Source: Bacillota bacterium (GTDB lineage: Bacteria > Bacillota > Clostridia > Caldicoprobacterales > DTU083). Taken from it: 48,812 bases of DNA. Below the pieces are notes generated by a model that was given only the letters and a program-made list of their open reading frames with translations, was not told where the DNA came from and made no database searches. Shown here in pieces: positions 15,414 to 23,754 of this stretch. The stretch lies in the NCBI GenBank assembly GCA_029777885.1, contig JAKORJ010000140.1, positions 1-48,812 of the forward strand. Direction: 5' to 3'. The number at the start of each line of letters is the position of its first letter. Position 1 is the first letter of the stretch. A program made the position numbers and the translations under genes.

Positions 15414-16324
15414 CAGTCAACATACTTTCTTTCTACCAGATCCTCAGGCTCAACATTCATATCCTTGTTCATTACCTTTTCGGTCCATTCAATGATCTGC
15501 CTGATATAGTCGTCATCCTGCAGCTTGCAGGGCGTAAACTCAGGCATTATGATGTCATCCTTTATAGCGGGATTCAGGTTCGGTATATTTTCCAGCAGGA
15601 TGTCCCTGGCCACGCTGTCATTGTTATTGAGATAATCAACGGCTTTGTTGTATGCCTTATGGAAGAGCTCGATGGCCTTGTCCTTATTCTTCAGTGCAGT
15701 TCCGGTAAAGGCCATGACATCGGGGCAATTTCCGTCCTCGTACTCAAAGTTCTTTTTCTCCAGGCCCTGCAGTACTCCCATGGATGCTACGGGTTCAGGG
15801 AAAGAGCCCATATCCAGGTCGCCGCTCACTATTGCAGCCAGCCTTGTGGGTATATCATTTATGTATACCTTTTCGATCTCGTACTTGTCGCCCAGCCACT
15901 GATCAATAAGAAAATTTGTAACGCTGACTTCCATCATGCCGATATTGACTTTCTGCTTATCTTCACTGCCGGGCTTCATCAGCACCGGGAAAACTCCATT
16001 GGTCATAGTGGTAGCCTTGATATCGAACCCACCGTCCACATTGGTGGCAACGGCGATCAGGTCAGTCATCACCCCGTCTACCGCATTGGTCTGCAGGGCG
16101 CTTTGCCTGTCCTGGCCGCTGTTGAATATAATAAGCTCAACATTGAGGCCTTGCTCTTCAAAGTAGCCCTCCTTTTCCGCCAGTAGAAAAGGTGCCGCAT
16201 CTACAGCCGGCATGAGGCCAATTTTCAGTGAAAAATCCTCCTTCTGTCCGGGTGTACTGCATGCCGTTGCGATCAAGCATGCCAAAATGATCATACCTGC
16301 TATTATCCATCTGTGATTTTTCAT
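15413..16324 (-). CDS. ABC transporter substrate-binding lipoprotein, NMT1/THI5-like
   Basis: This is the extracellular receptor of the importer. A signal peptide ends in the lipobox IATAC with Cys22. The mature part has the SsuA/ThiY-like fold, with KIGLMPAVDAAPFLLAEKEGYFEEQGL at its start and FPEPVASMGVLQGL inside. Ligands in this family range from alkylsulfonates to the thiamine precursor HMP and riboflavin. No TPP or FMN riboswitch was recognised upstream, so the ligand is open. GGGGGG lies upstream of the ATG. It is the first gene of the operon and lies next to the C69 hydrolase and ATP-grasp pair, which may or may not be meaningful. Confidence 0.9.
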   Translation of the reverse strand: MKNHRWIIAGMIILACLIATACSTPGQKEDFSLKIGLMPAVDAAPFLLAEKEGYFEEQGLNVELIIFNSGQDRQSALQTNAVDGVMTDLIAVATNVDGGFDIKATTMTNGVFPVLMKPGSEDKQKVNIGMMEVSVTNFLIDQWLGDKYEIEKVYINDIPTRLAAIVSGDLDMGSFPEPVASMGVLQGLEKKNFEYEDGNCPDVMAFTGTALKNKDKAIELFHKAYNKAVDYLNNNDSVARDILLENIPNLNPAIKDDIIMPEFTPCKLQDDDYIRQIIEWTEKVMNKDMNVEPEDLVERKYVD

Positions 16325-16469
16325 AAAGGTCCCCCCTGTTCTATGTGTACCTTCACATACATGGTGGATTTTTTCTTACTTGTACAAAAGTATATTACAC
16401 TAAAAGTTCAAAGTAAACAAAAATGCTTTGAGTTGGTTAAATTTTTAACGAAATTCTTATATTTTATCT

Positions 16470-16497
16470 TTGCATAGGAAATTATTTATAGTATAAT
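16470..16497 (+). promoter_or_regulatory. Promoter of pckG in the 16325-16623 intergenic interval
   Basis: TTGCAT (16470-16475), a 16-base spacer and TATAAT (16492-16497) form a good sigma-A promoter with a leader of about 120 bases to the pckG start. The rest of the 299-base divergent interval is AT-rich and noncoding. It contains a small inverted repeat, TATGTG/CACATA (16342-16359), near the leftward transporter operon. No cre-like catabolite site was recognised. Confidence 0.6.
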
Positions 16498-16623
16498 AGA
16501 TGACAAATTGATTTACGGGCACTATTCTATATTTTTGCATATGTTGGTTATGTAGACTTAAACATGCAAAATGTAACATATAATGCCTGGTCAAACGTAA
16601 AATTAACTTGAGGAGGTTCGTAC

Positions 16624-18462
16624 ATGTTAATTGACGAGAAAAATCTGAAAAAGCTTGAGCAGCTTGGCAACAAGAAGGTCATGGACTACTTATACGAAGC
16701 CATCGAACTCTGCAAACCTGCTAAAGTCACGGTCATAACCGACTCAGAAGAGGACATCCGATATGTGAAGCAGCTCGCACTCGATAATAAAGAAGAAATG
16801 AAGCTCAAAATGGAAGGCCATACGGTCCACTTTGACGGCATCAATGACCAGGGCAGAGACAAGGCCAACACCCGGTACCTTGTCAAAGAAAAAGTAGACT
16901 GGGGTATCGAAGTTAACACAATGCTCCAGCCTGATGGGATTGCTGAGATCACTGAAATAATGGACGGGATCATGGAAGGCAAGGAGATGCTCGTAGCCTT
17001 CTTCTGCCTGGGTCCCACCAATTCTCCCTTCTCCCTGAGAGCTATGCAGATAACCGACTCTGCTTATGTCGTCCATAGCGAAGAGATCCTGTACAGGACA
17101 GGATATGAAGAATTCAAGAGGCTCAAGGGCTCTGATGACTTTTTCTTCTTCCTGCACTCAGCCGGGAAGCTTGAAAACGGCAAAACGGTCAATATCGACA
17201 AGCGCCGCATATTTATCGACCTTGTTGACAACAGAGTCTACACCGTCAACAATCAGTATGCCGGCAACAGCGTTGGCCTGAAGAAGCTAGCCTTCAGGCT
17301 GGCTATCCAAAAAGCCAACAGAGAGGGCTGGCTGGCAGAGCATATGTTCCTCATGGGAGTCCATGGCAAACCCGACAGGGTCACCTATTTTGCCGGTGCT
17401 TTCCCCAGCGCCTGCGGCAAAACCAGTACTGCCATGCTGCCTAGCCAGACTATCGTAGGTGATGACATAGCATACCTTAAGAACATCGACGGCAAGATGA
17501 TGGGTGTAAACGTTGAAAAGGGTATTTTCGGCATTATTCAAGATGTAAATCCGGAAGACGATCCGCTCATCTACGAAGCACTAACAACGCCCAGAGAGGT
17601 CATATTCTCGAATGTACTGATCAATGACGGCAAGCCCTACTGGTTGGGCATGGGCATGGAAGTACCGGATGAAGGGATAAACTACTCCGGTTACTGGTAC
17701 AAGGGCAAGAAAGACGACAAAGGCAAGGAAATAAACTACGCCCACAAGAATGCAAGATACACGATAGCTATCAATGAGCTTAAGAATGCCGATGAAAAGG
17801 TAAATGATCCTTCGGGTGTCAATGTCCAGGCTATAGTATACGGTGGCAGGGACTCAGACACTACAGTACCGATAGCGGAATCGCTCAACTGGGCTCACGG
17901 TGTCTTTGTCGGAGCGACCGTGGAATCAGAAACCACAGCTGCTACGCTGGGAGCTGAAGGCGTACGCCACCATGATCCTATGGCCAATCTGGACTTCGTG
18001 ACCGTTCCGCTTGGCACCTATGTTGAAAACCACCTGGAATTCGGCGCAGGCCTTGAAAAGCCACCGGCAGTTTTTGCCACCAACTACTTCCTGAAAGGCA
18101 AAAATGGCAAATACTTAAACGGCAAGCTTGACAAGAAGGTATGGATCCTCTGGGCTGAAGGCCGTATCCACGGTGATTTTGAGGCCATAGAAACACCTAT
18201 CGGCAGGATCCCCAAGTATGAAGACCTGAAAGTCCTATTCAAGGAACACCTTAACAAGGATTACACCCTGGAAGAATACGTTGAGCAGTTCACCATCAGG
18301 GTAGACAAATACCTTGAAAAGATGGACAGAATGACCAAGATTTTCAGCAAGATCGAGATGCCTGAAGCTTTCAACAAGGAACTGGCCCAACAGATCGAAA
18401 GGCTGGAGAAAGCCCGCGAAATCTACGGTGACGAGATCTCCCCTTTGAGCCTTGTAAAATAA
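16624..18462 (+). CDS. pckG: Phosphoenolpyruvate carboxykinase (GTP)
   Basis: The enzyme interconverts oxaloacetate and phosphoenolpyruvate with GTP/GDP. At 612 residues it has the GTP-type length. The P-loop is PSACGKTS (residues 261-268) with the hyper-reactive active-site cysteine C264. The metal and PEP-site segments VGDDIAYL (Asp280/Asp281), VNPEDDPLIYEAL and a late EAE/WAEGRIHGDFE region also match. The GTP form is less common in clostridia than the ATP form. The gene is monocistronic with GAGGAGG before the ATG. It could serve gluconeogenesis or, in fermenters, anaplerotic CO2 fixation. Confidence 0.97.
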   Translation: MLIDEKNLKKLEQLGNKKVMDYLYEAIELCKPAKVTVITDSEEDIRYVKQLALDNKEEMKLKMEGHTVHFDGINDQGRDKANTRYLVKEKVDWGIEVNTMLQPDGIAEITEIMDGIMEGKEMLVAFFCLGPTNSPFSLRAMQITDSAYVVHSEEILYRTGYEEFKRLKGSDDFFFFLHSAGKLENGKTVNIDKRRIFIDLVDNRVYTVNNQYAGNSVGLKKLAFRLAIQKANREGWLAEHMFLMGVHGKPDRVTYFAGAFPSACGKTSTAMLPSQTIVGDDIAYLKNIDGKMMGVNVEKGIFGIIQDVNPEDDPLIYEALTTPREVIFSNVLINDGKPYWLGMGMEVPDEGINYSGYWYKGKKDDKGKEINYAHKNARYTIAINELKNADEKVNDPSGVNVQAIVYGGRDSDTTVPIAESLNWAHGVFVGATVESETTAATLGAEGVRHHDPMANLDFVTVPLGTYVENHLEFGAGLEKPPAVFATNYFLKGKNGKYLNGKLDKKVWILWAEGRIHGDFEAIETPIGRIPKYEDLKVLFKEHLNKDYTLEEYVEQFTIRVDKYLEKMDRMTKIFSKIEMPEAFNKELAQQIERLEKAREIYGDEISPLSLVK

Positions 18463-18497
18463 TCAACTAAGAAGCTGAACATACACAAGCTTGAAAA

Positions 18498-18526
18498 AAG
18501 CCCCCTGCGATCATCACAGGGGGCTT
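18498..18526 (-). terminator. Terminator between pckG and the uppP region
   Basis: The stem AAGCCCCCTG/CAGGGGGCTT has a 9-base loop. On the minus strand the stem is followed directly by six T residues, so it is best oriented for leftward transcripts from uppP. It may also stop pckG transcripts, although the plus-strand tail (AGCTTATTG) is weaker. Confidence 0.75.
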
Positions 18527-18567
18527 AGCTTATTGCTTGCATTATCCGGTCCTCATTTATTCTACAT

Positions 18568-18765
18568 TTATTCTACTATCTGCGCCTTATATTCTATAGA
18601 CACCACTTCATTGTTCACAACCAGGAATGAGAGCCCAGAGCTGCCTTTTGTATAGGTGTACAGCCCAAAGCCTTCGGTATAGTCATCGCCGTAAGCTTCG
18701 ATCACATCATCGAGGGTTGAAGACAGATATATGCCTTCGAGGAACTGTATATGATGGTTTATATA
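18568..18765 (-). pseudogene. Orphan C-terminal fragment directly downstream of uppP
   Basis: In the same frame as uppP and immediately after its tandem TGA-TAA stops, the minus strand encodes about 65 codons without a start codon. They read FLEGIYLSSTLDDVIEAYG, DDYTEGFGLYTYTKG and LSFLVVNNEVVSIEYK before a TAA at 18568-18570. The G-x-YL-x-T-x3-V-x2-AYG pattern resembles extracellular modules found at the C-terminus of surface or stalk proteins in Bacillota. The 5' part is missing. It is most simply the end of a deleted gene. A tiny gene using a rare start codon cannot be excluded. Confidence 0.55.
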
Positions 18766-18768
18766 TTA

Positions 18769-19602
18769 TCAGAGAATCAAAAAGTAGGCTAATACCACTA
18801 TGCCAAGTACAATACGATAGTAGCCGAAGGCCTTGAAATCTTTCCGTTTTATATACCCCAGCAAAAACTTTATAGCCAGTATGGATACTGCAAAAGACAC
18901 CGCCATGCCAACAGCCAGCAGTAATACCTGAGCGCCGGACTCAAAGCTGAACTTGGCCAGTTTGAGCAGGCTAGCTCCCAGCATGACTGGTATGGCCAGG
19001 AAGAAGGTGAATTCAGCAGCGACATACCTTGATGTCCCTATCAGCATGGCCCCGATTATGGTAGCCCCGGACCTGGATGTGCCCGGGATGAGGGCCAGCA
19101 CCTGAAACAAGCCGATCATGAATGCGGTTTTATAAGTAATCTGTGATAAGTCCCGTATTGCATACCTCTTGTTTTTATTACTCAGTTCTATAACTATAAA
19201 CAGGATACCGTACAAAATCAGGGTGATAGATACCGTCACATAGTTGTAAAAATGCGTGTCGAACCAGTCATCCAGTAAAAACCCTATGATCGCAGCAGGC
19301 AATACTGCTGCAATTACCTTGAACCACAAATCCCAGGTGTTTGCCTTCTGCTGCTTGGTCTTCCTGGGAGAAAAGGGATTGAGCCTGTTGAAATACAGCA
19401 CCACCACTGCTAGTATGGCTCCCAGTTGGATGACCACACGGAACATCTCCATGAATTCCGGGTCCATTGCGGTCGTGCCTTTGCCCAAACCCATCAACTC
19501 CTCTGCCAGGAGCAAATGGCCGGTACTACTTATGGGCAGCCATTCCGTTATACCTTCTATGATTCCTAGCAAAATTGCCTTGATAAGGTCTAAAATCTCC
19601 AT
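18769..19602 (-). CDS. uppP: Undecaprenyl-diphosphate phosphatase
   Basis: UppP (BacA) dephosphorylates undecaprenyl pyrophosphate in the membrane, recycling the lipid carrier for peptidoglycan and other wall polymers; overexpression gives bacitracin resistance. The 277-residue polytopic protein has the signature [17 protein letters not shown] (residues 16-32) with the catalytic Glu and His, and the second signature [17 protein letters not shown] precedes the ATG. It is transcribed leftward as a single gene, with the fragment described above and a terminator behind it. Confidence 0.96.
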   Translation of the reverse strand: MEILDLIKAILLGIIEGITEWLPISSTGHLLLAEELMGLGKGTTAMDPEFMEMFRVVIQLGAILAVVVLYFNRLNPFSPRKTKQQKANTWDLWFKVIAAVLPAAIIGFLLDDWFDTHFYNYVTVSITLILYGILFIVIELSNKNKRYAIRDLSQITYKTAFMIGLFQVLALIPGTSRSGATIIGAMLIGTSRYVAAEFTFFLAIPVMLGASLLKLAKFSFESGAQVLLLAVGMAVSFAVSILAIKFLLGYIKRKDFKAFGYYRIVLGIVVLAYFLIL

Positions 19603-19710
19603 CTTTTCACCCTTCTCGACAGTGTATTATTATAGCCTGTAGAACACGCTGTTAGTCTATTATAATATAAATAATATATTTAATGAACATCAAAATATGC
19701 GAATAAAACG

Positions 19711-19749
19711 AACCGCTGCCTTATGGGCGCACAGGATATAAGGCAGCGG
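19711..19749 (-). terminator. Terminator of the surface O-acylation operon
   Basis: The 12-bp stem CCGCTGCCTTAT/ATAAGGCAGCGG has a 13-base loop. On the minus strand it is followed by TTCGTTTTATT, and on the plus strand by CTTTTG. It lies 20 bases past the stop of the DHHW gene, ahead of uppP. Confidence 0.8.
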
Positions 19750-19769
19750 CTTTTGATTTATAACTATAT

Positions 19770-20873
19770 TCATTTCAGCATATAGCTGTTGTTTATGATG
19801 ATCGTATTGTATAAGAAAAGGACATCTGTGTTTTCAGAAAAATCGATATATTCACCCAGCAGGCTCGTTGCCATATATCGCAGGTCAACCAGGGTGATCC
19901 TTGAATACCCTTCAAGCAGCAAGGGAGCTATACTGCTGCCGAAGGAATCCCGGAATATGATGAGTTCCCTGTCAGAAGCGGCCTTGGGATTAGTAACGGT
20001 AAGCAGAGCCTTAGCCCCTGACAGAAATACATCATAAGGATCCATCCCATTGAACTTATCCGGCATATATACCTTAGATTCGGACCTAGTCTCAAAATCA
20101 TACACGATAGCCTGCTCTAGCAGATCATTGGTCAAAAAAGTAAGGTCATCAGGCGATACTCTTATGGCAGCCTGCCCGTAATAGGAGCCAAAAAACGGGT
20201 AGAGCTTCTGCGCTTCGAATTGGGTCTCACAAGGCCTGTAGGGATTGCCCATCCCCTCAAGCAGCCTGCCGGCCACATCGATGATCCTGTCCTGGCTCCA
20301 ATGGATATCGGTCCTGTAATAATCCTCCAGGCTCAGGCAGTCGAATATATCAATATAGTTGATGTCCTCTATGCCTTTCTGCAGCAGCTCCACCATCCGT
20401 TTATAGTCCATGGACAGGTACCCGTTTTTCTGAGCCGCAAAATAGTTCTTGTCTGGTATGACGGAATAGTACACATCCATGCCGCTTAGGTATTGCTTGT
20501 ATATATCATTGAATTTTTTGGCCGCATTCAGTACCGCTTGCTCATTGAGCGGATACTCTATCTTGATTATGCTGCCATCCATTAGATAAATGCCGTTATA
20601 GTCCAGTCTGCCGAATAGGTTGTAGCCGGCAAAAGCCTTGACTCCCCTGAAAAAATCACGGAAGATGAACTGGTCCACGGAGTACTTGTCAAAATCCTCA
20701 AACAGGTCACCACTAAGCAGCCTTTCCCACGTAAATGCAGGCACGGCCGCCAGCCTTCGCCGCTCGCTGCGGGAAAATTCCGCGTCCGGCAATACCACAT
20801 TTGCAGCAAAAAAGCCTATAATGAATGTTAAAAACCAAATCGTGACTGCTATATTCTTTATGCGTTTACTCAT
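19770..20873 (-). CDS. DHHW-family protein (AlgJ/AlgX-like O-acetylation partner)
   Basis: This 367-residue protein starts with an uncleaved signal anchor (about residues 8-28) and has an extracellular SGNH-like domain of the DHHW family. It shows FIFRDFF, the catalytic dyad region DIHWSQ (Asp-x-His-Trp), and FRDSFGSS with the probable catalytic serine. These proteins work with MBOAT acyltransferases to transfer acetyl groups onto cell-surface polysaccharides. The ATG at 20871-20873 has GGAGAGG upstream; a much longer reading frame begins inside the acyltransferase gene and is not credible. It is the third gene of the operon, 17 bases after the MBOAT gene. Confidence 0.88.
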   Translation of the reverse strand: MSKRIKNIAVTIWFLTFIIGFFAANVVLPDAEFSRSERRRLAAVPAFTWERLLSGDLFEDFDKYSVDQFIFRDFFRGVKAFAGYNLFGRLDYNGIYLMDGSIIKIEYPLNEQAVLNAAKKFNDIYKQYLSGMDVYYSVIPDKNYFAAQKNGYLSMDYKRMVELLQKGIEDINYIDIFDCLSLEDYYRTDIHWSQDRIIDVAGRLLEGMGNPYRPCETQFEAQKLYPFFGSYYGQAAIRVSPDDLTFLTNDLLEQAIVYDFETRSESKVYMPDKFNGMDPYDVFLSGAKALLTVTNPKAASDRELIIFRDSFGSSIAPLLLEGYSRITLVDLRYMATSLLGEYIDFSENTDVLFLYNTIIINNSYMLK

Positions 20874-20890
20874 AAAAGCCTCTCCAAGGA

Positions 20891-22294
20891 TCAGAAACGG
20901 AAATACAAAAACGGGTTGAAGGAACCATCGACAAGGTAGCCTGTGATGGCCAGAAGCAACAAGCCAAGTACTACTGGCTCTGCAGCATTGATTATCATAG
21001 CGCTTCTTCCCTTTTGGGCCAGTTTTTTCAAAAGACCGGTCACAAAAGGTGTTGCGGCTACCGCACCGACTATCAGGGTAAGGGCATAGCTTCTTAAATA
21101 ATAGAGGGTCGCACTGCTTATAAGGGGCACATCTATCAAACCGAACATGCCTTTCAGGTTCATGCTGCACTCTCCAATCCCGTCGGCATTGAATATCACA
21201 AAGCTGACCACTATCAAGAAAAGCGTATACAGGTGCCTGAACACGGGATGTATTTTATCCAGGAGCTTCTTAAGGAAAAGCTTTTCCAGGGCCAGGAGCA
21301 GGGCAAAATACAGCCCCCAGATAACAAAGTTCCATTCTGCGCCATGCCACAGCCCGGTCAGAAACCAAACCACCGTAATATTGCGTAGCCATTTCAGCCT
21401 GGAAACACGGTTCCCACCCATGGGTATATAAACATAATCCCTGAACCAGGTACCCAAGGACATGTGCCATCTGCGCCAAAACTCCGTTATGGAACCGGAT
21501 ATCAGGGGATAATTGAAGTTTTCAAGAAACCTAAAGCCCAGCATCCGCCCCATTCCGATAGCCATATCGCTATAGCCTGAGAAATCAAAATAGATCTGCA
21601 GCGTAAAGGCTATGGCATAGATCCAGTAAAACAGAACTGTCTTTTCATTGATCGTATCAAATACCTTGCCAAGCTCTCCGAGGGTGTTCGCCAGCAGCAC
21701 CTTTTTTGACAAGCCAATAATGAACCGGTTGACCCCATAGGCAAAATCAGCCAGGGAATGGGTGCGGCATGCAAGCTCGGCCTCTATCGTAGTGTACCTG
21801 ACTATCGGCCCTGCGATCAGCTGCGGGAACAGGGATACATATGTGGCAAAATCTAAGAAATTCCTTTGGACTCCTGCCTGACCTCGATATACGTCTATGG
21901 TATATGACAATATCTGGAATGAATAAAAGCTGATGCCGATGGGCAAAGCGATCCTCAGGGGCGCCAGGCCTGTCCCAAGTACTGCATTTACATTGAAAAT
22001 AAGGAAATCTGTATACTTGAAAAAAACAAGGGGCCCTAGACCCAGGATCACCGAGGATATAAGAGGGACCTTGGCGTATCGCCCATTCTTTACCTTATCT
22101 ATCCACAGGCCGTGCAGATACCCTGATAAGGATGCCAGGATAATCAGGATCGAGTACACCGGCTCGCCGTAAAAGTAGAAAAACAGGCTGGCTGCCAGCA
22201 GCACAGTATTCTTGAACCTGAACGGGACCAGGAAGTACAGAACAAGCACTGCCGGCAGGAAGTAGTAGATAAATGTTATGCTGGAAAACAGCAT
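20891..22294 (-). CDS. MBOAT-family O-acyltransferase (AlgI-like)
   Basis: This 467-residue integral membrane protein with many hydrophobic segments belongs to the membrane-bound O-acyltransferase family. The invariant histidine lies in FLTGLWHGAEWNFVIWG, and ITEFWRRWHMSLGTWFRDYVYIPMGG is the family signature. AlgI-like members move acetyl groups across the membrane for modification of exopolysaccharide or wall polymer by a partner, here the DHHW protein encoded next. Its ATG follows the upstream stop by four bases, so translation is probably coupled. The polymer is not identifiable from the window. Confidence 0.95.
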   Translation of the reverse strand: MLFSSITFIYYFLPAVLVLYFLVPFRFKNTVLLAASLFFYFYGEPVYSILIILASLSGYLHGLWIDKVKNGRYAKVPLISSVILGLGPLVFFKYTDFLIFNVNAVLGTGLAPLRIALPIGISFYSFQILSYTIDVYRGQAGVQRNFLDFATYVSLFPQLIAGPIVRYTTIEAELACRTHSLADFAYGVNRFIIGLSKKVLLANTLGELGKVFDTINEKTVLFYWIYAIAFTLQIYFDFSGYSDMAIGMGRMLGFRFLENFNYPLISGSITEFWRRWHMSLGTWFRDYVYIPMGGNRVSRLKWLRNITVVWFLTGLWHGAEWNFVIWGLYFALLLALEKLFLKKLLDKIHPVFRHLYTLFLIVVSFVIFNADGIGECSMNLKGMFGLIDVPLISSATLYYLRSYALTLIVGAVAATPFVTGLLKKLAQKGRSAMIINAAEPVVLGLLLLAITGYLVDGSFNPFLYFRF

Positions 22295-22298
22295 ATTA

Positions 22299-22817
22299 TC
22301 ACTTCAAAGACAGGAATGCTTCATGCAAAGCCTCTGTGTCGTAGTCCGTCATTATAAGGATCACGACATCACCGATATTGTCGACGATGATGTTCTCCTC
22401 CTGGACGCCAACACACACCCATTTATACGGATTTACATTTTCCTTGATATCCGTTTTCAGCTTTTCAATGTCGGCCCCTTCTTTCACCCGTACCAGGCAC
22501 AGGGCATATGCAGAAGCTGAAATCATCGGTTCGGATGCAATAGCTTCCTCGATATCTTTCATACTCTTGAGTCCAAGGTGGTATTCGCAATTCTCTGCTG
22601 TGATTTCCACGGTCTGCAGACCGGTTTCTATAAACTCCTTGGAGGTTTCCTTGAACTCTGCCTTATCGTATATCTGGGCCAGGATGTCCTCTAGCTTGCC
22701 TTCCAGGCCGCCATTGCCAGGATTCTCAGAAGGGTCGGCATTAGTGCCTCCAGCCTTGCATGCAACGATACCGGTTGCCAGTACAAAGGCCAGCAGTAGC
22801 AACATTACTTTCTTCAC
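22299..22817 (-). CDS. DUF4358 lipoprotein of the O-acylation operon
   Basis: This 172-residue predicted lipoprotein begins with a hydrophobic signal ending in IVAC, the lipobox cysteine at about residue 20. The mature part carries a DUF4358-like domain (CEYHLGLKSMKDIEEAIASEPMISASAYALCLVRVKEG and a C-terminal DVVILIMTDYD segment). The GTG at 22815-22817 has AAGGAG eight bases upstream and starts at the basic signal-peptide head VKKV. The domain has no known function, but its position as first gene before MBOAT and DHHW genes suggests an accessory role in surface acylation. Confidence 0.85.
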   Translation of the reverse strand: MKKVMLLLLAFVLATGIVACKAGGTNADPSENPGNGGLEGKLEDILAQIYDKAEFKETSKEFIETGLQTVEITAENCEYHLGLKSMKDIEEAIASEPMISASAYALCLVRVKEGADIEKLKTDIKENVNPYKWVCVGVQEENIIVDNIGDVVILIMTDYDTEALHEAFLSLK

Positions 22818-23031
22818 GTAAATCACTCCTTGTATAATATTTCGCACTACCATTACCTTTGACGCATGTATGGTCACATAGGTTGCAATCACTGCCCATG
22901 TAATATCCTGGTTTGCTTAACGACCGCTGATAATCCTGGCTTTTTGGCGCACAATTAAAATATGACGGCAGCAATCTGAACGAGATTTGGTAATTTTCAT
23001 GAAGAACTGAGGATACAGAAGGTGAACTTGA

Positions 23032-23754
23032 ATGGCTCTGGTCGAAACCACCTATGATTATATGCTGAAAGCTATCTTTGGGATAGCAAGTCCCTTGAAG
23101 AAGCAGATCATCAAAACCCAGTGTCAAGTCCATAAATATATCAACATACAAGCCTTGAAAATCCTGAGCAACGATGGCTATATAAAGGAATATAATTTCT
23201 TTAGCAGCTATATTTCCCAGATCAATAAAGGGGCGGTATGGGCTGATCAGGATTTCAAAAGCACCAATCACTTCTATAACCCATACAAAAAGCGAGGCCT
23301 ATTCGGCAGGAAAAGCGCTTTGGAGCTGGGAGAGGAATACTACGCCAAGGCATTGGCCTACTGGAGCAAGGGCAGCTTTGACAAGGCCCTCTTCTTCTTC
23401 GGGGCTGTATTGCATATAATCCATGACATGACTATCCCCCAGCATGCCAACATCCGTTTGTTGGACAACCACCGCCAGTATGAAAACTATGTGAAGCGTA
23501 CCTACCAGCATGTCAATGACTTTCAGGTGCGGGAAGGGGCCTATCTTTTGGATACAGTCAGGGAGTTCATCAGGTTCAACGCCAGGATAGCGTTGAAGGT
23601 ACACAAAAGACTCAAGGATATAGCCGATGAAGACAAGCGTTTCTTTCAGATAACAAAATGCTCCCTGCCCCTGGCCAAAAAAACAACGGCAGGGGCGATG
23701 GTGATGTTCTACAATGCAATTTTCAAACCGAATAGCCAAAGCCCAGGATCGTAA
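23032..23754 (+). CDS. Zinc-dependent phospholipase C-like protein
   Basis: This 240-residue all-helical protein matches the zinc phospholipase C fold (Bacillus cereus PLC, clostridial alpha-toxin N-domain). The tri-zinc ligands can be followed: H34 (CQVHKY), an Asp in WADQDF (72 or 74), H80 (TNHFYNP), H128 and D132 (VLHIIHD), H138 (PQHAN), and H147/E151 in NHRQYENYV. The spacing H128-x3-D132-x5-H138 equals that of alpha-toxin. There is no signal peptide and hence no N-terminal Trp ligand, so the protein appears cytoplasmic and its substrate is uncertain. AAGGTGA precedes the ATG. The gene overlaps the convergent hydrolase gene by 32 bases. Confidence 0.85.
   Translation: MALVETTYDYMLKAIFGIASPLKKQIIKTQCQVHKYINIQALKILSNDGYIKEYNFFSSYISQINKGAVWADQDFKSTNHFYNPYKKRGLFGRKSALELGEEYYAKALAYWSKGSFDKALFFFGAVLHIIHDMTIPQHANIRLLDNHRQYENYVKRTYQHVNDFQVREGAYLLDTVREFIRFNARIALKVHKRLKDIADEDKRFFQITKCSLPLAKKTTAGAMVMFYNAIFKPNSQSPGS

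Noticed and set aside
16325-16623. TPP riboswitch upstream of the NMT1/THI5-like transporter
   Set aside because: The CUGAGA and ACCUGAU thi-box elements are absent.
20874-21170. N-terminal extension of the DHHW protein by 99 residues
   Set aside because: The extension reads through the end of the MBOAT gene in another frame and is rich in Cys, Arg and Pro; a strong ribosome binding site and signal anchor lie at 20873.
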